Notes: generated by a model not told the origin, from the sequence alone. A stretch of 64,000 bases of DNA from RYN-230 sp963793825 (GCA_963793825.1 CAWCBE010000014.1:1-64000); one strand, 5' to 3'. Counted from the stretch's first letter, positions 17,854 to 27,076 are shown. Made by a program: numbers and translations.

Positions 17854-19101
17854 TCAGCCGGCTTCCAGCGGGACGGACGGCCAGCCGAGCATGCGGGCGC
17901 CGATGACCGCCACCCGCAGCGCCAGCCCCTGGGCCGGGTCGGCGGGGTCATGCCCGGTGAGCGCCTGCACCCGGGCCAGCCGGTAGGTCACGGCCCGGAC
18001 CGACAGGTGCAGCCGGCGGGCGGCCCGGGCCGCCACGCCACCGCAGTCGTAGTAGGCCTGCAGCGTGGCCAGCAGCGGGCCGGCGCCCCCCCGGGCGGTG
18101 GCCAGCGGGCTGAGCACCGCGGCGACCAGGTCGGTGATGGCCGCCCGGTCCCGCAGCAGCACCTGGTACACGAGCAGGTCGGCCGCGGCCACCACGGGAT
18201 CGGGCAGGCTCAGCCGCTCGGCCACGTCCAGCGCGTCGCCGGCCTCGTCGTAGGACCGTCGCACGCCGCCCGGCCCCGGGTAGGGCCGCCCGTAGGCGAC
18301 CCGCCACGGCCGGGGGCTCTCCGGGAGCAGGCCGGGATGACCCCGGGTCAGCGCGCGGACCAGGGCCACCGCGACCCGGGCCGCCTCCCCGCCGTCGGTG
18401 ACCCCGGTGACCGCCACCAGCCGGCCGCCGCGGGTGACGGTCAGCGACGGGGACGGCGCCGCCGCCTCGGCCACCAGCCGGTCGGTGTCCCGGCCGAGCG
18501 GCCGGGTCGCGGCCACCCCCTCGGTGTAGCCGGCCAGCACCACCAGGTGCGGCCCGGCCAGGCTCAGTCCCAGCCGCTCGCCGCGGAGCAGCAGGCCGGC
18601 CGCGCTGCCCCGGCCGGATAGCAGGTCATCGAGGAACTCCAGGCGCTCGGCCTCCTCCCGCCGGGCGATCGTGAACTGGGCCCGCTCGAATCCCTCCGCG
18701 GCGGCGGCGACCGCGTCGTCAGCGGCCCGCAGCACCCCGAGCCCGGCCGCCCGGTGGTCGGCCAGGCCGGGCAGTTCCCGCCACAGCCGCCAGGTAGCGG
18801 ACAGGTACAGGTCCACCAGGCCGCGGAGCGCGACGCCGCGCTCGGCCGCCTCCTCCCCCCACCGGCCATACCCGGCCAGTTCCACCGGGGTGAGCCGCCG
18901 CCCGGTACGCGCGGCGTCCAGGGCGGCGGCCAGGTAGTCGCCGAGCAGCCCGGCCGGGACCCCGCCGGCCTCCCGGCTGGCGGCGCCGGCGAGGAGCCCC
19001 AGGTCCGGCGCGACCGCGCCGGCCGGGCCCCCGTGCGGGCTCCCGTGCGGCCCCCGGGGCGGGCCGTCCGCGGCACGATAACCACCCGCTGACTCGGGCA
19101 C
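17854..19101 (-). CDS. PucR-family transcriptional regulator
   Basis: About 415 residues. The C-terminal helix-turn-helix of the PucR/CdaR type is clear: YYDCGGVAARAARRLHLSVRAVTYRLARVQALTG. The N-terminal half is helical (RsbRD-like, GLLGDYLAAALDAA through RREEAERLEFLDDLLSG), with a GGDEF-like middle region. The GTG at 19101 is preferred because AGGAG lies eight bases upstream; a TTG at 19137 is the longer option. It is divergent from the CBS-TerC genes, and the space between them contains a 13-bp direct repeat that could be its binding site. The ligand is unknown. Confidence 0.85.
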   Translation of the reverse strand: MPESAGGYRAADGPPRGPHGSPHGGPAGAVAPDLGLLAGAASREAGGVPAGLLGDYLAAALDAARTGRRLTPVELAGYGRWGEEAAERGVALRGLVDLYLSATWRLWRELPGLADHRAAGLGVLRAADDAVAAAAEGFERAQFTIARREEAERLEFLDDLLSGRGSAAGLLLRGERLGLSLAGPHLVVLAGYTEGVAATRPLGRDTDRLVAEAAAPSPSLTVTRGGRLVAVTGVTDGGEAARVAVALVRALTRGHPGLLPESPRPWRVAYGRPYPGPGGVRRSYDEAGDALDVAERLSLPDPVVAAADLLVYQVLLRDRAAITDLVAAVLSPLATARGGAGPLLATLQAYYDCGGVAARAARRLHLSVRAVTYRLARVQALTGHDPADPAQGLALRVAVIGARMLGWPSVPLEAG

Positions 19102-19130
19102 CCGGCACTCTCCTGAGTTTCTGCCGGAGA

Positions 19131-19197
19131 CCGGCAATGAATACGCACAATGTTAGCCGGAATAAGCCGATGACTGCGTTTTACCCGGCAATGAATA
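19131..19197. promoter_or_regulatory. 13-bp direct repeat in divergent promoter region
   Basis: CCGGCAATGAATA occurs at 19131-19143 and again at 19185-19197, 54 bp apart (five helical turns), within an AT-rich patch between the PucR-type gene and the CBS gene. The helical-phase spacing suggests two regulator sites, perhaps for the PucR protein. Confidence 0.45.
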
Positions 19198-19245
19198 GTG
19201 AAAGGACAGCCGGTCCGGGACCGGGCCGGCTGCCAGGGGAGCGCC

Positions 19246-19587
19246 GTGACCATGACCCGCCCGCCTGCGGCCGCGCCGGCCGGCCAGCCACCGCCGCCCG
19301 GCGGCCCCGCGCAACCCGGCCGCGCTGCGGACCGGGCGGCGCGGATCCAGCTCACCCCGGCCGTCAGCCTGCTGCTCACGGGCGCCGGGGTGGCCGCGCT
19401 GCACAGCGCGGGCTGCGCGCTGGTCCTCGGGGCCGGCGGGGATCTCGCCGGAGTGATCACTCCCGCCGACTTCGCCCGGGCCGTCCAGTTCGGCCGACTC
19501 CGGCCGCCCGGCAGCGGACCGGAACCTGGCGCTCGTGCGGGTTCCGCAGCCGGGGGCGGCACCAGCGCCGGAACTGCTCCGGGCTGA
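19246..19587 (+). CDS. Small CBS-domain-like protein
   Basis: A 113-residue protein with a Pro-rich N-terminus and one recognisable CBS half-motif: GVAALHSAGCALVLGAGGD followed by LAGVITPADFARAV. CBS domains bind adenine nucleotides, usually in pairs, so a single copy would need to dimerise. The GTG at 19246 has AGGGGA five bases upstream; an ATG two codons later is possible. It ends 20 bp before the TerC gene, suggesting co-transcription. Confidence 0.55.
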   Translation: MTMTRPPAAAPAGQPPPPGGPAQPGRAADRAARIQLTPAVSLLLTGAGVAALHSAGCALVLGAGGDLAGVITPADFARAVQFGRLRPPGSGPEPGARAGSAAGGGTSAGTAPG

Positions 19588-19607
19588 CCACGGAAGCCGC
19601 CCCCGCG

Positions 19608-20600
19608 ATGCACCGACTCCCCGTGCCTGTCTGGCTGTGGGGGGTGGCCATTGCCGTTGTCGCCCTGGTCGCCGCGGCCGACTTCGCCCGCAGCGCCCGC
19701 CGGGGCCGGGACCCGGGGCTGCGCGAGGCGGCCCTGGCCACCGCCGGGGTGATCGCGCTGGGGGCGCTGTTCGGCGGGGCGCTGGCCTTGGCCGCCGGGC
19801 CGCGCGCCTCAGGCCAGTTCTTCGCGGGCTGGCTGACCGAGTACAGCCTCTCGATGGACAACCTGTTCGTCTTCGTGCTGCTGATCGGCCGGGCCGCGGT
19901 GCCCGCCCGGCAGCGCAGCCAGGTACTGCTGGTCGGCATCGGCCTGGCCCTGCTGCTGCGCGGCGCGTTCATCGCGGCCGGGGCCGCCGCGCTGACCCGC
20001 TTCGACTGGGTGCTGTACCTGTTCAGCGCGATGCTGCTGATCACGGCCGGGCGGCTGGCCTACGGCAGCGCGACCCGGCCGGGACTGGAGGCCTCCCGGC
20101 CGGGGGGGCTGAGCCGGTGGCTGGCTACCCGGAGCCGGCTAGTGGGACCGCTGGTCGCCCTGGCCGGGGCGATAGCCGTCACCGACCTGGTCTTCGCCAT
20201 GGACTCGATCCCGGCCATCTTCGGCCTGACCCGGGACCCGTACCTGGTGCTGACGGCTAACGCGTTCGCCCTGCTCGGCCTGCGCCAGCTGTACTTCCTG
20301 ATCGGCGGGCTGCTGGACCGGCTGGTCTACCTGTCCGCCGGCCTGTCCGCCATCCTGTCGTTCATCGGCGTGAAGCTGCTCGCCGAGGCGCTGGCCGAGT
20401 CCGGGATCCGGCGGGTCGGGCCGGTCCTGGTACCGCACATCAACACGGCGCTGTCGCTCTGCGTAATCGGCGGGGTCCTGGCCATGGTCACGGTGACCAG
20501 CCTGCTGGCCACCAGGGGCAGCCGGGTCAGCCCGCCTGCAGCAGGCCGTCCAGCTCAGCCACGAGGCTGCCCAGGGCGACCTTCCGAGTCTCGCCAGTGA
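19608..20600 (+). CDS. TerC/Alx-family integral membrane protein
   Basis: 330 residues with eight or nine hydrophobic segments. The family signatures are present: EYSLSMDNLFVFVLL in the early part and AVTDLVFAMDSIPAIFGLTRDPYLV in the later part, both with the Asp residues thought to bind the metal ion. Relatives export manganese or confer tellurium resistance, and the substrate here is not proved. The ATG at 19608 follows the CBS gene by 20 bp. The C-terminal 24 codons overlap the end of convergent proS by 74 bp, an unusually long tail-to-tail overlap. Confidence 0.88.
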   Translation: MHRLPVPVWLWGVAIAVVALVAAADFARSARRGRDPGLREAALATAGVIALGALFGGALALAAGPRASGQFFAGWLTEYSLSMDNLFVFVLLIGRAAVPARQRSQVLLVGIGLALLLRGAFIAAGAAALTRFDWVLYLFSAMLLITAGRLAYGSATRPGLEASRPGGLSRWLATRSRLVGPLVALAGAIAVTDLVFAMDSIPAIFGLTRDPYLVLTANAFALLGLRQLYFLIGGLLDRLVYLSAGLSAILSFIGVKLLAEALAESGIRRVGPVLVPHINTALSLCVIGGVLAMVTVTSLLATRGSRVSPPAAGRPAQPRGCPGRPSESRQ

Positions 20601-22230
20601 GCCGCTCGGTCAGCTCGGCGGTGCCCTCGGCCAGGCCGCGCTTGCCCACCGTGATCCGGTAGGGGATGCCGGTCAGCTCCGCGTCGCTGAACTTCACCCC
20701 GGCCCGCTCCGCCCGGTCGTCGATGATCACCTCGACACCGGCCGCGGTGAGCGCGCCGTAGAGCGCCTCCCCGGCCGCGGCCACCTCGGGGTCGTTGGAC
20801 TGGGCCACGACAATCACCACGCTGAACGGCGCCACGGCGAGCGGCCACACGATGCCGCGCTCGTCGTGGTGGCACTCCACGATCGAGGCCAGGGCGCGTT
20901 CCACCCCGATCCCGTAACTGCCCATGATGGGGTGGACCCGTTCCCCGTTCGCGTCGAGCACGGTCACCCCGAACGCCTTGGTGTACTTGTAGCCCAGCTT
21001 GAAGATGTGCCCGACCTCGATGGCGGCCAGCAGTTCCAGCGGGTGCCCGCACCCGGGACACGGCTCGCCGGCCACCACCTCACGCAGATCGGCCCAGGTG
21101 CCGACGCTGATGTCCCGGTTCACATCGACGCCGCGCAGGTGCTTGTCGTCGATGTTGGCGCCGGTCACCATGTCCCGGCGGCCGCGCAGTGCCTCGTCGG
21201 CGAGCACCGGGTAGCCGCTCACCCCGACCGCGCCCAGGCTGCCGGGCAGCGCGCCGAGCGCCTCCCGGATCTCGTCCGGCTGGGCCTGCCGGATGGTGGC
21301 CGCACCGGTGGCGTCGATGAGCTTCTGCTCGTTCAGCGCGTGGTCACCGCGCATCAGGACCAGGGTGAGCTTGCCGTCCAGCACGTAGACGAGGGTCTTG
21401 ACCTGGCGGGTGGCGGGCGCGTCGTACCCGGTGGCCAGGTCCTCGATGGTGCGCACGCCGGGCGTGTCGAACCGCTCCGGCGCATCCAGCCCGGGCCCGT
21501 CGGCGACCTCCTCCAGCCGGGAGGTGGCCTTCTCCACGTTCGCCGCGTACCCGCAGTCGGGACAGTACGCGACCATGTCCTCGCCGGCGTCGGCCGGGCA
21601 CATGAACTCGGTCGAGTCGCTGCCGCCCATGGTGCCGCTGGAGGCTTCCACCGGGATGGCCGGGATGCCCAGCCGCCCGAAGATCCGCAGGTAGGCGTCG
21701 CGGTGCCGGCTGAACGCGGCGTCCAGCCCGGCCACGTCCAGGTCGAAACTGTAGGAGTCCTTCATGGTGAACTCCCGGACCCGCAGCAGGCCGGCCCGGG
21801 GCCGCGGCTCGTCCCGCAGCTTGGTCTGGAACTGGTACCAGACCTGCGGCAGCTGCTTGTGCGACCGCAGCTCCTGGGCGAGCACCGCGAAGATCTCCTC
21901 GTGGGTCATGCCCAGCGCCAGCCGCGCGCCCTTGCGGTCGGTGAGCCGGAACATCTCCTCGCCCATCACCTCCCACCGGCCGCTACGCTGCCAGATCTCC
22001 GCCGGGTGCATGATCGGCAGCAGCACTTCCTGGCCGCCGATGCCGTTCATCTCCTCGCGGATAATGTCGATGATCTTGGCGCGGACCCGGACCGCCAGCG
22101 GCAGCAGCGAGTAGTGCCCGGCCATCAGCTGGCGGACATAGCCGGCTCGCAGCAGCAGCCGGTGGCTGGGCGCCCCGGCGTCAGCCGGGTCCTCCCGCAG
22201 CGTCGGGATGAACATCTGAGACCAGCGCAT
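20527..22230 (-). CDS. proS: Prolyl-tRNA synthetase, bacterial type
   Basis: It charges tRNA-Pro. 567 residues with class II motifs (MRWSQMFIPTLRE start, LRDEPRPRAGLLRVREFTMKD as motif 2, GSYGIGVERALASIVE as motif 3), the INS editing domain between about 225 and 400 that clears Ala-tRNA-Pro, and the C-terminal anticodon-binding domain. The ATG at 22230 fits the family start; upstream in-frame Met codons are not conserved. It is convergent with TerC, overlapping by 74 bp. The separate YbaK-type deacylase that would complement its editing domain is frameshifted at 26.6 kb. Confidence 0.96.
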   Translation of the reverse strand: MRWSQMFIPTLREDPADAGAPSHRLLLRAGYVRQLMAGHYSLLPLAVRVRAKIIDIIREEMNGIGGQEVLLPIMHPAEIWQRSGRWEVMGEEMFRLTDRKGARLALGMTHEEIFAVLAQELRSHKQLPQVWYQFQTKLRDEPRPRAGLLRVREFTMKDSYSFDLDVAGLDAAFSRHRDAYLRIFGRLGIPAIPVEASSGTMGGSDSTEFMCPADAGEDMVAYCPDCGYAANVEKATSRLEEVADGPGLDAPERFDTPGVRTIEDLATGYDAPATRQVKTLVYVLDGKLTLVLMRGDHALNEQKLIDATGAATIRQAQPDEIREALGALPGSLGAVGVSGYPVLADEALRGRRDMVTGANIDDKHLRGVDVNRDISVGTWADLREVVAGEPCPGCGHPLELLAAIEVGHIFKLGYKYTKAFGVTVLDANGERVHPIMGSYGIGVERALASIVECHHDERGIVWPLAVAPFSVVIVVAQSNDPEVAAAGEALYGALTAAGVEVIIDDRAERAGVKFSDAELTGIPYRITVGKRGLAEGTAELTERLTGETRKVALGSLVAELDGLLQAG

Positions 22231-22337
22231 GGGTCCGCGCTTTCCGTGTGTCGGGGGCTGGTGACCGCGCCCGGCTGGCACCCGGCGCAGCGCCGCCGGC
22301 GGGCCGCCGGCCGGGTCGACGTCAATAGCGTACGAGC

Positions 22338-23906
22338 TTAGTGCGGGTCAGCCTCGTGCGCGGCGCTCACCTGGACCGCCGGGTCCAGGGCCCACACGTG
22401 CCTGGGCTCTAGCGGCGGGGCGCCGACCGCGCAGTTGGTCAGGCATTCCGGCTTGACGACGGGCGCCCCTGTCTTCGGCCGCAGCACGTCACTCCGGACC
22501 AGCACCGCGGAGGCCACCGCAGCCAGCACCATCAGCCCGGCGCAGATCAGCATGGCCTCGTGGAACCCGCGGTTGAGCTGGGTCACAGTGTGCAGCGCGG
22601 TCCCGGACAGCCCGACCGCGGCGGGCAGCCCGGCCACCGCCAGCAGCCCGGCGGCCCGCGCGGTGGCGTTGTTGACCCCGCTCGCAACGCCCGCGTGCCG
22701 CTCATCGGCGCTGGCCAGCACGGTGGCGGTAAGCGGGGCCACCGTCACGGACAGGCCCAGGCCGAACAGCGCCACCGGGGGGAGCACGTCGGTCACGTAC
22801 GAGGTGTGCGGCCCGATCCGGATCAGCAGCAGCAGGCCGGCCGCCGCGGACACCAGCCCACCGGTCATCAGCCAGCGCGGGCCTACCCGCGGGGCCCACG
22901 CCCCCGCCCGGGCGGACAGCAGCAGCAGGAGCAGGGTGGACGGCAGCAGCGAGACGCCGGCCTGCAGAGGCGAGAACCCGGCCACCACCTGGAGATCCAG
23001 CACCAGCAGGAAGAACACCGCGCCCATGGCGCCGTAGACGATGAACGTGATGACGTTGATCGCGGTGAACTCGCGGTTGCGGAAGATGCCGGGCGGGAGC
23101 ATCGGCGGCACCCGGTCCGGATGCCGCTCGCGGTACCGCTCCAGCAGCACAAACCCGGCCCCGGCCGCCACGCCGACCGCCGCGGACACCGCCACGGTGA
23201 GCGGGGCGCCGGACTGCGCCACGATCAGCGCTTCGGTGAGGCCGGCCAGCGCCACCGCGGTGAGCACCGCGCCGGCTATGTCGAACCGGCCCCGCGCGGT
23301 GGGATCCCGGCTCTCCGGGACGTGCCGCACCGTGACGACCAGCACCGCCGCCGCCATCGGCAGGTTGATCAGGAAGATCCAGCGCCAGCCGCCCGCCCCC
23401 ACCAGCCAGCCGCCCAGGAACGGGCCGATGGCGCCGGCCACCCCGCCCAGCCCGGACCAGGCCCCGATCGCCCGGGGCCGGTCATCCGCGGCGAACGTCG
23501 CCTGGATGATGGCCAGCGAGCCGGGGGTGAGCAGCGCGCCGCCGATGCCCTGCAGCGCCCGGGCGGCGATCAGCACCCCGATGTCCGGCGACGCCGCGCA
23601 GACCGCCGAGGCCAGCGCGAACCAGACCACGCCGGTCAGGAATACCCGGCGCCGCCCGAACCGGTCACCCAGCGCTCCGCCCAGCAGGATCAGCCCGGCC
23701 AGCGTCAGCGTGTAAGCGTTGACCGTCCACTGCAGGCCGGCCAGCGTGGTGTGCAGTTGCTTGCCGATCGTGGGCAGCGCCACGTTGACCACGGTCGAGT
23801 CGAGGAACGCCATGCTGGAGCCGAGCACGGTCGCCGTGATGATCCATCGTCCCCGCGCCTGCCCGAGCGTCACCCGCCCGGTATCGGCACTGATCGCCTC
23901 GGCCAC
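22338..23906 (-). CDS. MFS drug transporter, DHA2 (EmrB/QacA) type
   Basis: A 522-residue, 14-helix proton-coupled exporter. Typical motifs are LDSTVVNVALPTI in helix 1, GDRFGRRRVF in loop 2-3, and ALQGIGGALLTPGSLAII. The C-terminal 40 residues are hydrophilic and end in a His/Asp-rich tail. The start is GTG. The substrate is unknown; relatives expel cationic dyes, antibiotics or biosynthetic products. It stands alone on this strand between proS and the DUF1697 gene. Confidence 0.9.
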   Translation of the reverse strand: MAEAISADTGRVTLGQARGRWIITATVLGSSMAFLDSTVVNVALPTIGKQLHTTLAGLQWTVNAYTLTLAGLILLGGALGDRFGRRRVFLTGVVWFALASAVCAASPDIGVLIAARALQGIGGALLTPGSLAIIQATFAADDRPRAIGAWSGLGGVAGAIGPFLGGWLVGAGGWRWIFLINLPMAAAVLVVTVRHVPESRDPTARGRFDIAGAVLTAVALAGLTEALIVAQSGAPLTVAVSAAVGVAAGAGFVLLERYRERHPDRVPPMLPPGIFRNREFTAINVITFIVYGAMGAVFFLLVLDLQVVAGFSPLQAGVSLLPSTLLLLLLSARAGAWAPRVGPRWLMTGGLVSAAAGLLLLIRIGPHTSYVTDVLPPVALFGLGLSVTVAPLTATVLASADERHAGVASGVNNATARAAGLLAVAGLPAAVGLSGTALHTVTQLNRGFHEAMLICAGLMVLAAVASAVLVRSDVLRPKTGAPVVKPECLTNCAVGAPPLEPRHVWALDPAVQVSAAHEADPH

Positions 23907-23937
23907 CGTTCGATGCTCTCACTGGGCCGTCCAGGTG

Positions 23938-24510
23938 TCACCCGGGGGCGTCACACAGGGCCAGCAGCTTGGTCACGGTCGCCCAGTTCCGCGCCGTGCC
24001 CGCACCCTGGGCTGACATCGGGCCGCGGCCCCGGCCCAGCTGGACGGCCAGCTCGCTGCGCCCGAACCCGTCCGGAGTGTGCAGGAACAGCGCGCGGCCG
24101 GCGTACTGCGCCGTGTCCCGGCTGCCCTTCACCGCCACCTTGGCCAGCGCCTCGGCCAGGCTGGTGACCATCTCCGGCGACGGCTCGGCCGGCAGGAAGA
24201 CGACGTGCACGGCCCGCGGATTCGGCTCGCCGGGGTACGGGTTGTCCCGGGCCACCTGAGCCAGCTCGGCGCGGGACAGCACCAGGACCCGGGACTCCAC
24301 GCCCAGCCGGCTGGCGACCGCGCGCTCGATGGCATCCGCCATCGCGGCGTGGTCGGCCTGGTCCGTGCTGAAGACGACGTTGCCGCTCTGGATGTAGGTG
24401 GCCACGTCGTCGTGGCCGAGGCCGGCCACGACCGCGCGCAAGTCGGCCATGGCCACCTTCTTGTGGCCGCCGAGGTTAATCCCGCGCAGCAGCGCGACAT
24501 GGCTGGGCAT
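23938..24510 (-). CDS. DUF1697 domain protein
   Basis: The 190-residue protein begins HVALLRGINLGGHKKVAM, the hallmark of DUF1697, followed by YIQSGNVVF. The family is widespread, structurally ferredoxin-like, and has no assigned function. The ATG at 24510 fits the family start. It ends 31 bp before the MFS gene on the same strand, so the two may share a transcript. Confidence 0.9.
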   Translation of the reverse strand: MPSHVALLRGINLGGHKKVAMADLRAVVAGLGHDDVATYIQSGNVVFSTDQADHAAMADAIERAVASRLGVESRVLVLSRAELAQVARDNPYPGEPNPRAVHVVFLPAEPSPEMVTSLAEALAKVAVKGSRDTAQYAGRALFLHTPDGFGRSELAVQLGRGRGPMSAQGAGTARNWATVTKLLALCDAPG

Positions 24511-24701
24511 CTGCTCATCCTAGGATTCCCGGTACGCCACCCAGGACGGCGTGGGCCTGAACTACGCGGGCGCCAGCCTGCACGAGTCGGTAGCAGCCGG
24601 GAGGGCGGGCGGGCTCGGCGGGTACAGCCGAGCGGGGCCGGCGGGGACAGCCGGGCGGGGCCGACGGGTAGGCGGAGGAGCCGATCGTGGCCCGGCTGCT
24701 C

Positions 24702-24707
24702 TAGTCT
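24702..24707 (+). promoter_or_regulatory. Candidate -10 element (TAGTCT) for leaderless Nudix gene
   Basis: TAGTCT ends seven bases before the GTG at 24715 and no Shine-Dalgarno is present, which is the geometry of a transcript that starts on its own start codon. Confidence 0.4.
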
Positions 24708-24714
24708 GCAGGAC

Positions 24715-25200
24715 GTGGCTGATACCGACACTCCGGGAACGATGGGGCTGCCGGTACGGCGGGCCGGCCGGGTTATCGTGCTGGACCCGGCCGACCGCGT
24801 GCTGCTGATGCGCTACGACGACCCGCTGCCGAACGGCCGGCACTGGACCACGCCCGGCGGTGGGCTGGAGAACGGCGAGGACTACCCGGCCGCGGCCGCC
24901 CGCGAACTCGCCGAGGAGACCGGCTGGACCGATGTGGCCCTGCTCGGTGAGGTACACGAGCGGAGCCTCATCATGGAGCACGCGGGCCGCCTGGTCCGCC
25001 AGCACGAGCGAACGTTCCTGGCCCGTACCGGCCAGCCGGGCCGGCCGCTCGGCGACGTGGCCCGGATGCACGCCAGCGACGGGATCGCCGCCTGGCGCTG
25101 GTGGACGCTCGCCGAACTGGAGTCCACCACCGAGGTAATCTGGCCGGCCGAGCTGGCCAGCCTGATCAGGAGCGCCCTGGCCGCCGAAGGCCGGAGCTGA
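24715..25200 (+). CDS. Nudix hydrolase
   Basis: 161 residues with a full Nudix box (GGLENGEDYPAAAARELAEETGW, pattern G-x5-E-x7-RE-x2-EE-x-G), which binds the metal and hydrolyses a nucleoside diphosphate linked to another group. Nothing outside the box fixes the substrate. The start at GTG 24715 is suggested by the -10-like hexamer; ATG 24742 is the alternative. The PIG-L gene follows 12 bp later, so the two likely form an operon. Confidence 0.85.
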   Translation: MADTDTPGTMGLPVRRAGRVIVLDPADRVLLMRYDDPLPNGRHWTTPGGGLENGEDYPAAAARELAEETGWTDVALLGEVHERSLIMEHAGRLVRQHERTFLARTGQPGRPLGDVARMHASDGIAAWRWWTLAELESTTEVIWPAELASLIRSALAAEGRS

Positions 25201-25212
25201 CAGGAGGGTCCC

Positions 25213-25917
25213 ATGGAGCCGATGCCGGAGGACTGGGAGCGCGCGGTGGCGGTGGTCGCTCACCCGGACGACCTGGAATACGGCGCGGCGGCCGCGGTGG
25301 CCCGCTGGACCAGCCAGGGCAAGCACGTCGCCTACCTGCTGGCCACCCGCGGGGAAGCCGGGATCGCCGGGCAGGACCCGGAACTGGTCGGGCCGCTCCG
25401 GGTGGAGGAGGAACGCCGCAGCGCCGCAGTGGTCGGCGTCAGCGAGGTGCACTTCCTGAACCACCCGGATGGGCTGGTGGAGTACGGCCTGCCGCTGCGC
25501 CGCGACCTGGCCGCGGTGCTGCGGGCCGAGCGCCCGGACATCGTGGTCACCATGAACTTCGACCTGACCTGGGGTGACAGCAACGTGGTCAACCACGCCG
25601 ACCACCGCACGGTGGGGCTGGCGGTGCTGGACGCCTGCCGGGACGCCGCCAACCCGTGGGTGTTCCCGGAGGCGGGCCCGGCGTGCGACAGCATCAAGGG
25701 GACGTGGGTCGCGGCGACCGCCGACCCCACGCATTACGTGGACGTCACGGCCACGATCGAGGCGGGCGTCGCGTCGCTGCGCGAGCACCGGGCCTACCTG
25801 GACGGGCTGGGCCGCGAGTTCGACCCGGACGAGTTCCTCCGCAACATGGCCGGGTACCTCGGCATGGCTGCGGGCTGTGAGTACGCGGTGGGCTTCACCC
25901 GCTACACCACCGGCTGA
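25213..25917 (+). CDS. PIG-L/LmbE-family zinc deacetylase
   Basis: 234 residues. The zinc-site motifs are present: AHPDD near residue 17-21 and the HADH segment near 128-131. Family members remove acetyl groups from N-acetylglucosamine conjugates; in actinobacteria MshB (mycothiol synthesis) and Mca are relatives, but this protein is shorter and lacks their context, so neither name is given. CAGGAGGG precedes the ATG by a few bases. It is second in a pair with the Nudix gene. Confidence 0.88.
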   Translation: MEPMPEDWERAVAVVAHPDDLEYGAAAAVARWTSQGKHVAYLLATRGEAGIAGQDPELVGPLRVEEERRSAAVVGVSEVHFLNHPDGLVEYGLPLRRDLAAVLRAERPDIVVTMNFDLTWGDSNVVNHADHRTVGLAVLDACRDAANPWVFPEAGPACDSIKGTWVAATADPTHYVDVTATIEAGVASLREHRAYLDGLGREFDPDEFLRNMAGYLGMAAGCEYAVGFTRYTTG

Positions 25918-25933
25918 GGCCAGCTCGCAGCGA

Positions 25934-26455
25934 TCAGGCCGGGCAGGTCCATTCCTGGCGGCCCGGCCGCGGCTGCGGGCTCGCCGCGCCGGGCGGCGGG
26001 AACAACATCCGGAAGGTGAACGCGTCCGGGGTGGGGCCGTGCTGGCGGAGCAGCCGGACCCGGTGCTCCGCATCGGCCGTGGACGGCACCGTGCCGCGGG
26101 GAATCCACCACAGCGCGGTGTAGGCCTCGGCCATCCGCTCGAACCATTCGCGGCGGCGCTGCAGCACCCGGCGGTGCCCGGCCGAGTACACGAACGCGGC
26201 CAGCGCTTCGGGCGACTCCCACACCGACATGTTCATGATCACGCCCGCGCTGCCGGCCTGGTCCCACTCGAACGCGCGCACCGCGGTGGCGTTGCCGTCC
26301 TCGGTCTGCAGCCGCCACACGAATCCGGGTGCGGCGTCCGCCAGGGCGTTGACCGGGTCCAGCGCCGTCACGAAGCCCGCCAGCTGCGGGCTGTCCAGCG
26401 GCGCCCGCAGCCGTCCGATGTTCACCTGAGCCAGCACATGGTCCACGCCTGCCAT
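25934..26455 (-). CDS. DUF3291 domain protein
   Basis: 173 residues beginning HVLAQVNIGRLRAPLDSPQL, with DPVNALADAAPGFVWRLQ, NMSVWESPEALAAFVY and WWIPRGTVPS; this is the DUF3291 pattern, related to dimeric alpha/beta barrel monooxygenases. Function unknown. The ATG at 26455 fits the conserved start better than the one eight codons upstream. It is convergent with the PIG-L gene (16 bp apart). Confidence 0.85.
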   Translation of the reverse strand: MAGVDHVLAQVNIGRLRAPLDSPQLAGFVTALDPVNALADAAPGFVWRLQTEDGNATAVRAFEWDQAGSAGVIMNMSVWESPEALAAFVYSAGHRRVLQRRREWFERMAEAYTALWWIPRGTVPSTADAEHRVRLLRQHGPTPDAFTFRMLFPPPGAASPQPRPGRQEWTCPA

Positions 26456-26550
26456 CGTCGCACGGCCCAGGAACCGCATCTATCCGCCGTGCGGGGCCGT
26501 GGCCCCCCAGGGCCGGATGTTAACCGTTAAGCGCCCGGGACGGTGGGTCC

Positions 26551-26556
26551 TAGAGT
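26551..26556 (+). promoter_or_regulatory. Candidate -10 element (TAGAGT) for leaderless ybaK
   Basis: TAGAGT ends six bases before the GTG at 26563 with no Shine-Dalgarno between them, consistent with a leaderless transcript. Confidence 0.4.
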
Positions 26557-26562
26557 TGCTGC

Positions 26563-27067
26563 GTGGCAGGACAGGGGACGCCGGCCCTCGCAATGCTGGC
26601 GAAGCAGGGCATCGCGTACTCAGTGCACGCTTACGAGCACGGCACACGGCACGGCGACCCGCGGGGCGCCAGCTACGGGCTGGAAGCCAGCGAGGCGCTC
26701 GGCGTCCCGCCGGAGCGGGTGTTCAAGACACTGGTCGCCGCGGTCGACGGCGCGCTCACCGTGGGGGTCGTCCCGGTCGCGAGCCTGGCTGGACCTGAAG
26801 GCACTGGCCGCGGCGGCCGGCGGCCGCAAGGCCGTGATGGCCGAGCCGGCTGACGCCGAGCGGGCCACCGGGTACGTGGTCGGCGGCATCTCCCCGCTCG
26901 GCCAGCGCAAGCGGCTGCCGGTCGTCATCGACGCGGCGGCCCTGGAGTTCGGCACGATCTACTGCAGCGCGGGGCGGCGGGGCCTGCAGATCGAGATCGC
27001 CCCGGGCGACCTGGTCCGGGCCGCGCACGCGGTGGTCGCGCCGATCGCCCAGCCGTCCGCCTCCTGA
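26563..27067 (+). pseudogene. ybaK: YbaK/EbsC-type Cys-tRNA(Pro) deacylase with frameshift
   Basis: The first 75 codons (TPALAMLAKQGIAYSVHAYEH through RVFKTLVAAVDGALTVGVVPVAS) and the remaining 90 (LDLKALAAAAGGRKAVM through RRGLQIEIAPGDLVRAA) are both clear YbaK sequence but lie in different frames. The join is at about 26783-26796, where ctggctggacctgaag holds one base too many. YbaK removes Cys wrongly loaded on tRNA-Pro by ProS. Apart from this indel the gene has no stops and no decay, so a sequencing error or a recent mutation is as likely as true loss. The start is GTG at 26563. Confidence 0.8.
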
Positions 27068-27076
27068 CGGCTGTCC

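Noticed and set aside
25213..25917. MshB (mycothiol synthesis) for the PIG-L protein
   Set aside because: It is shorter than MshB and has no mycothiol gene beside it; only the family can be claimed.
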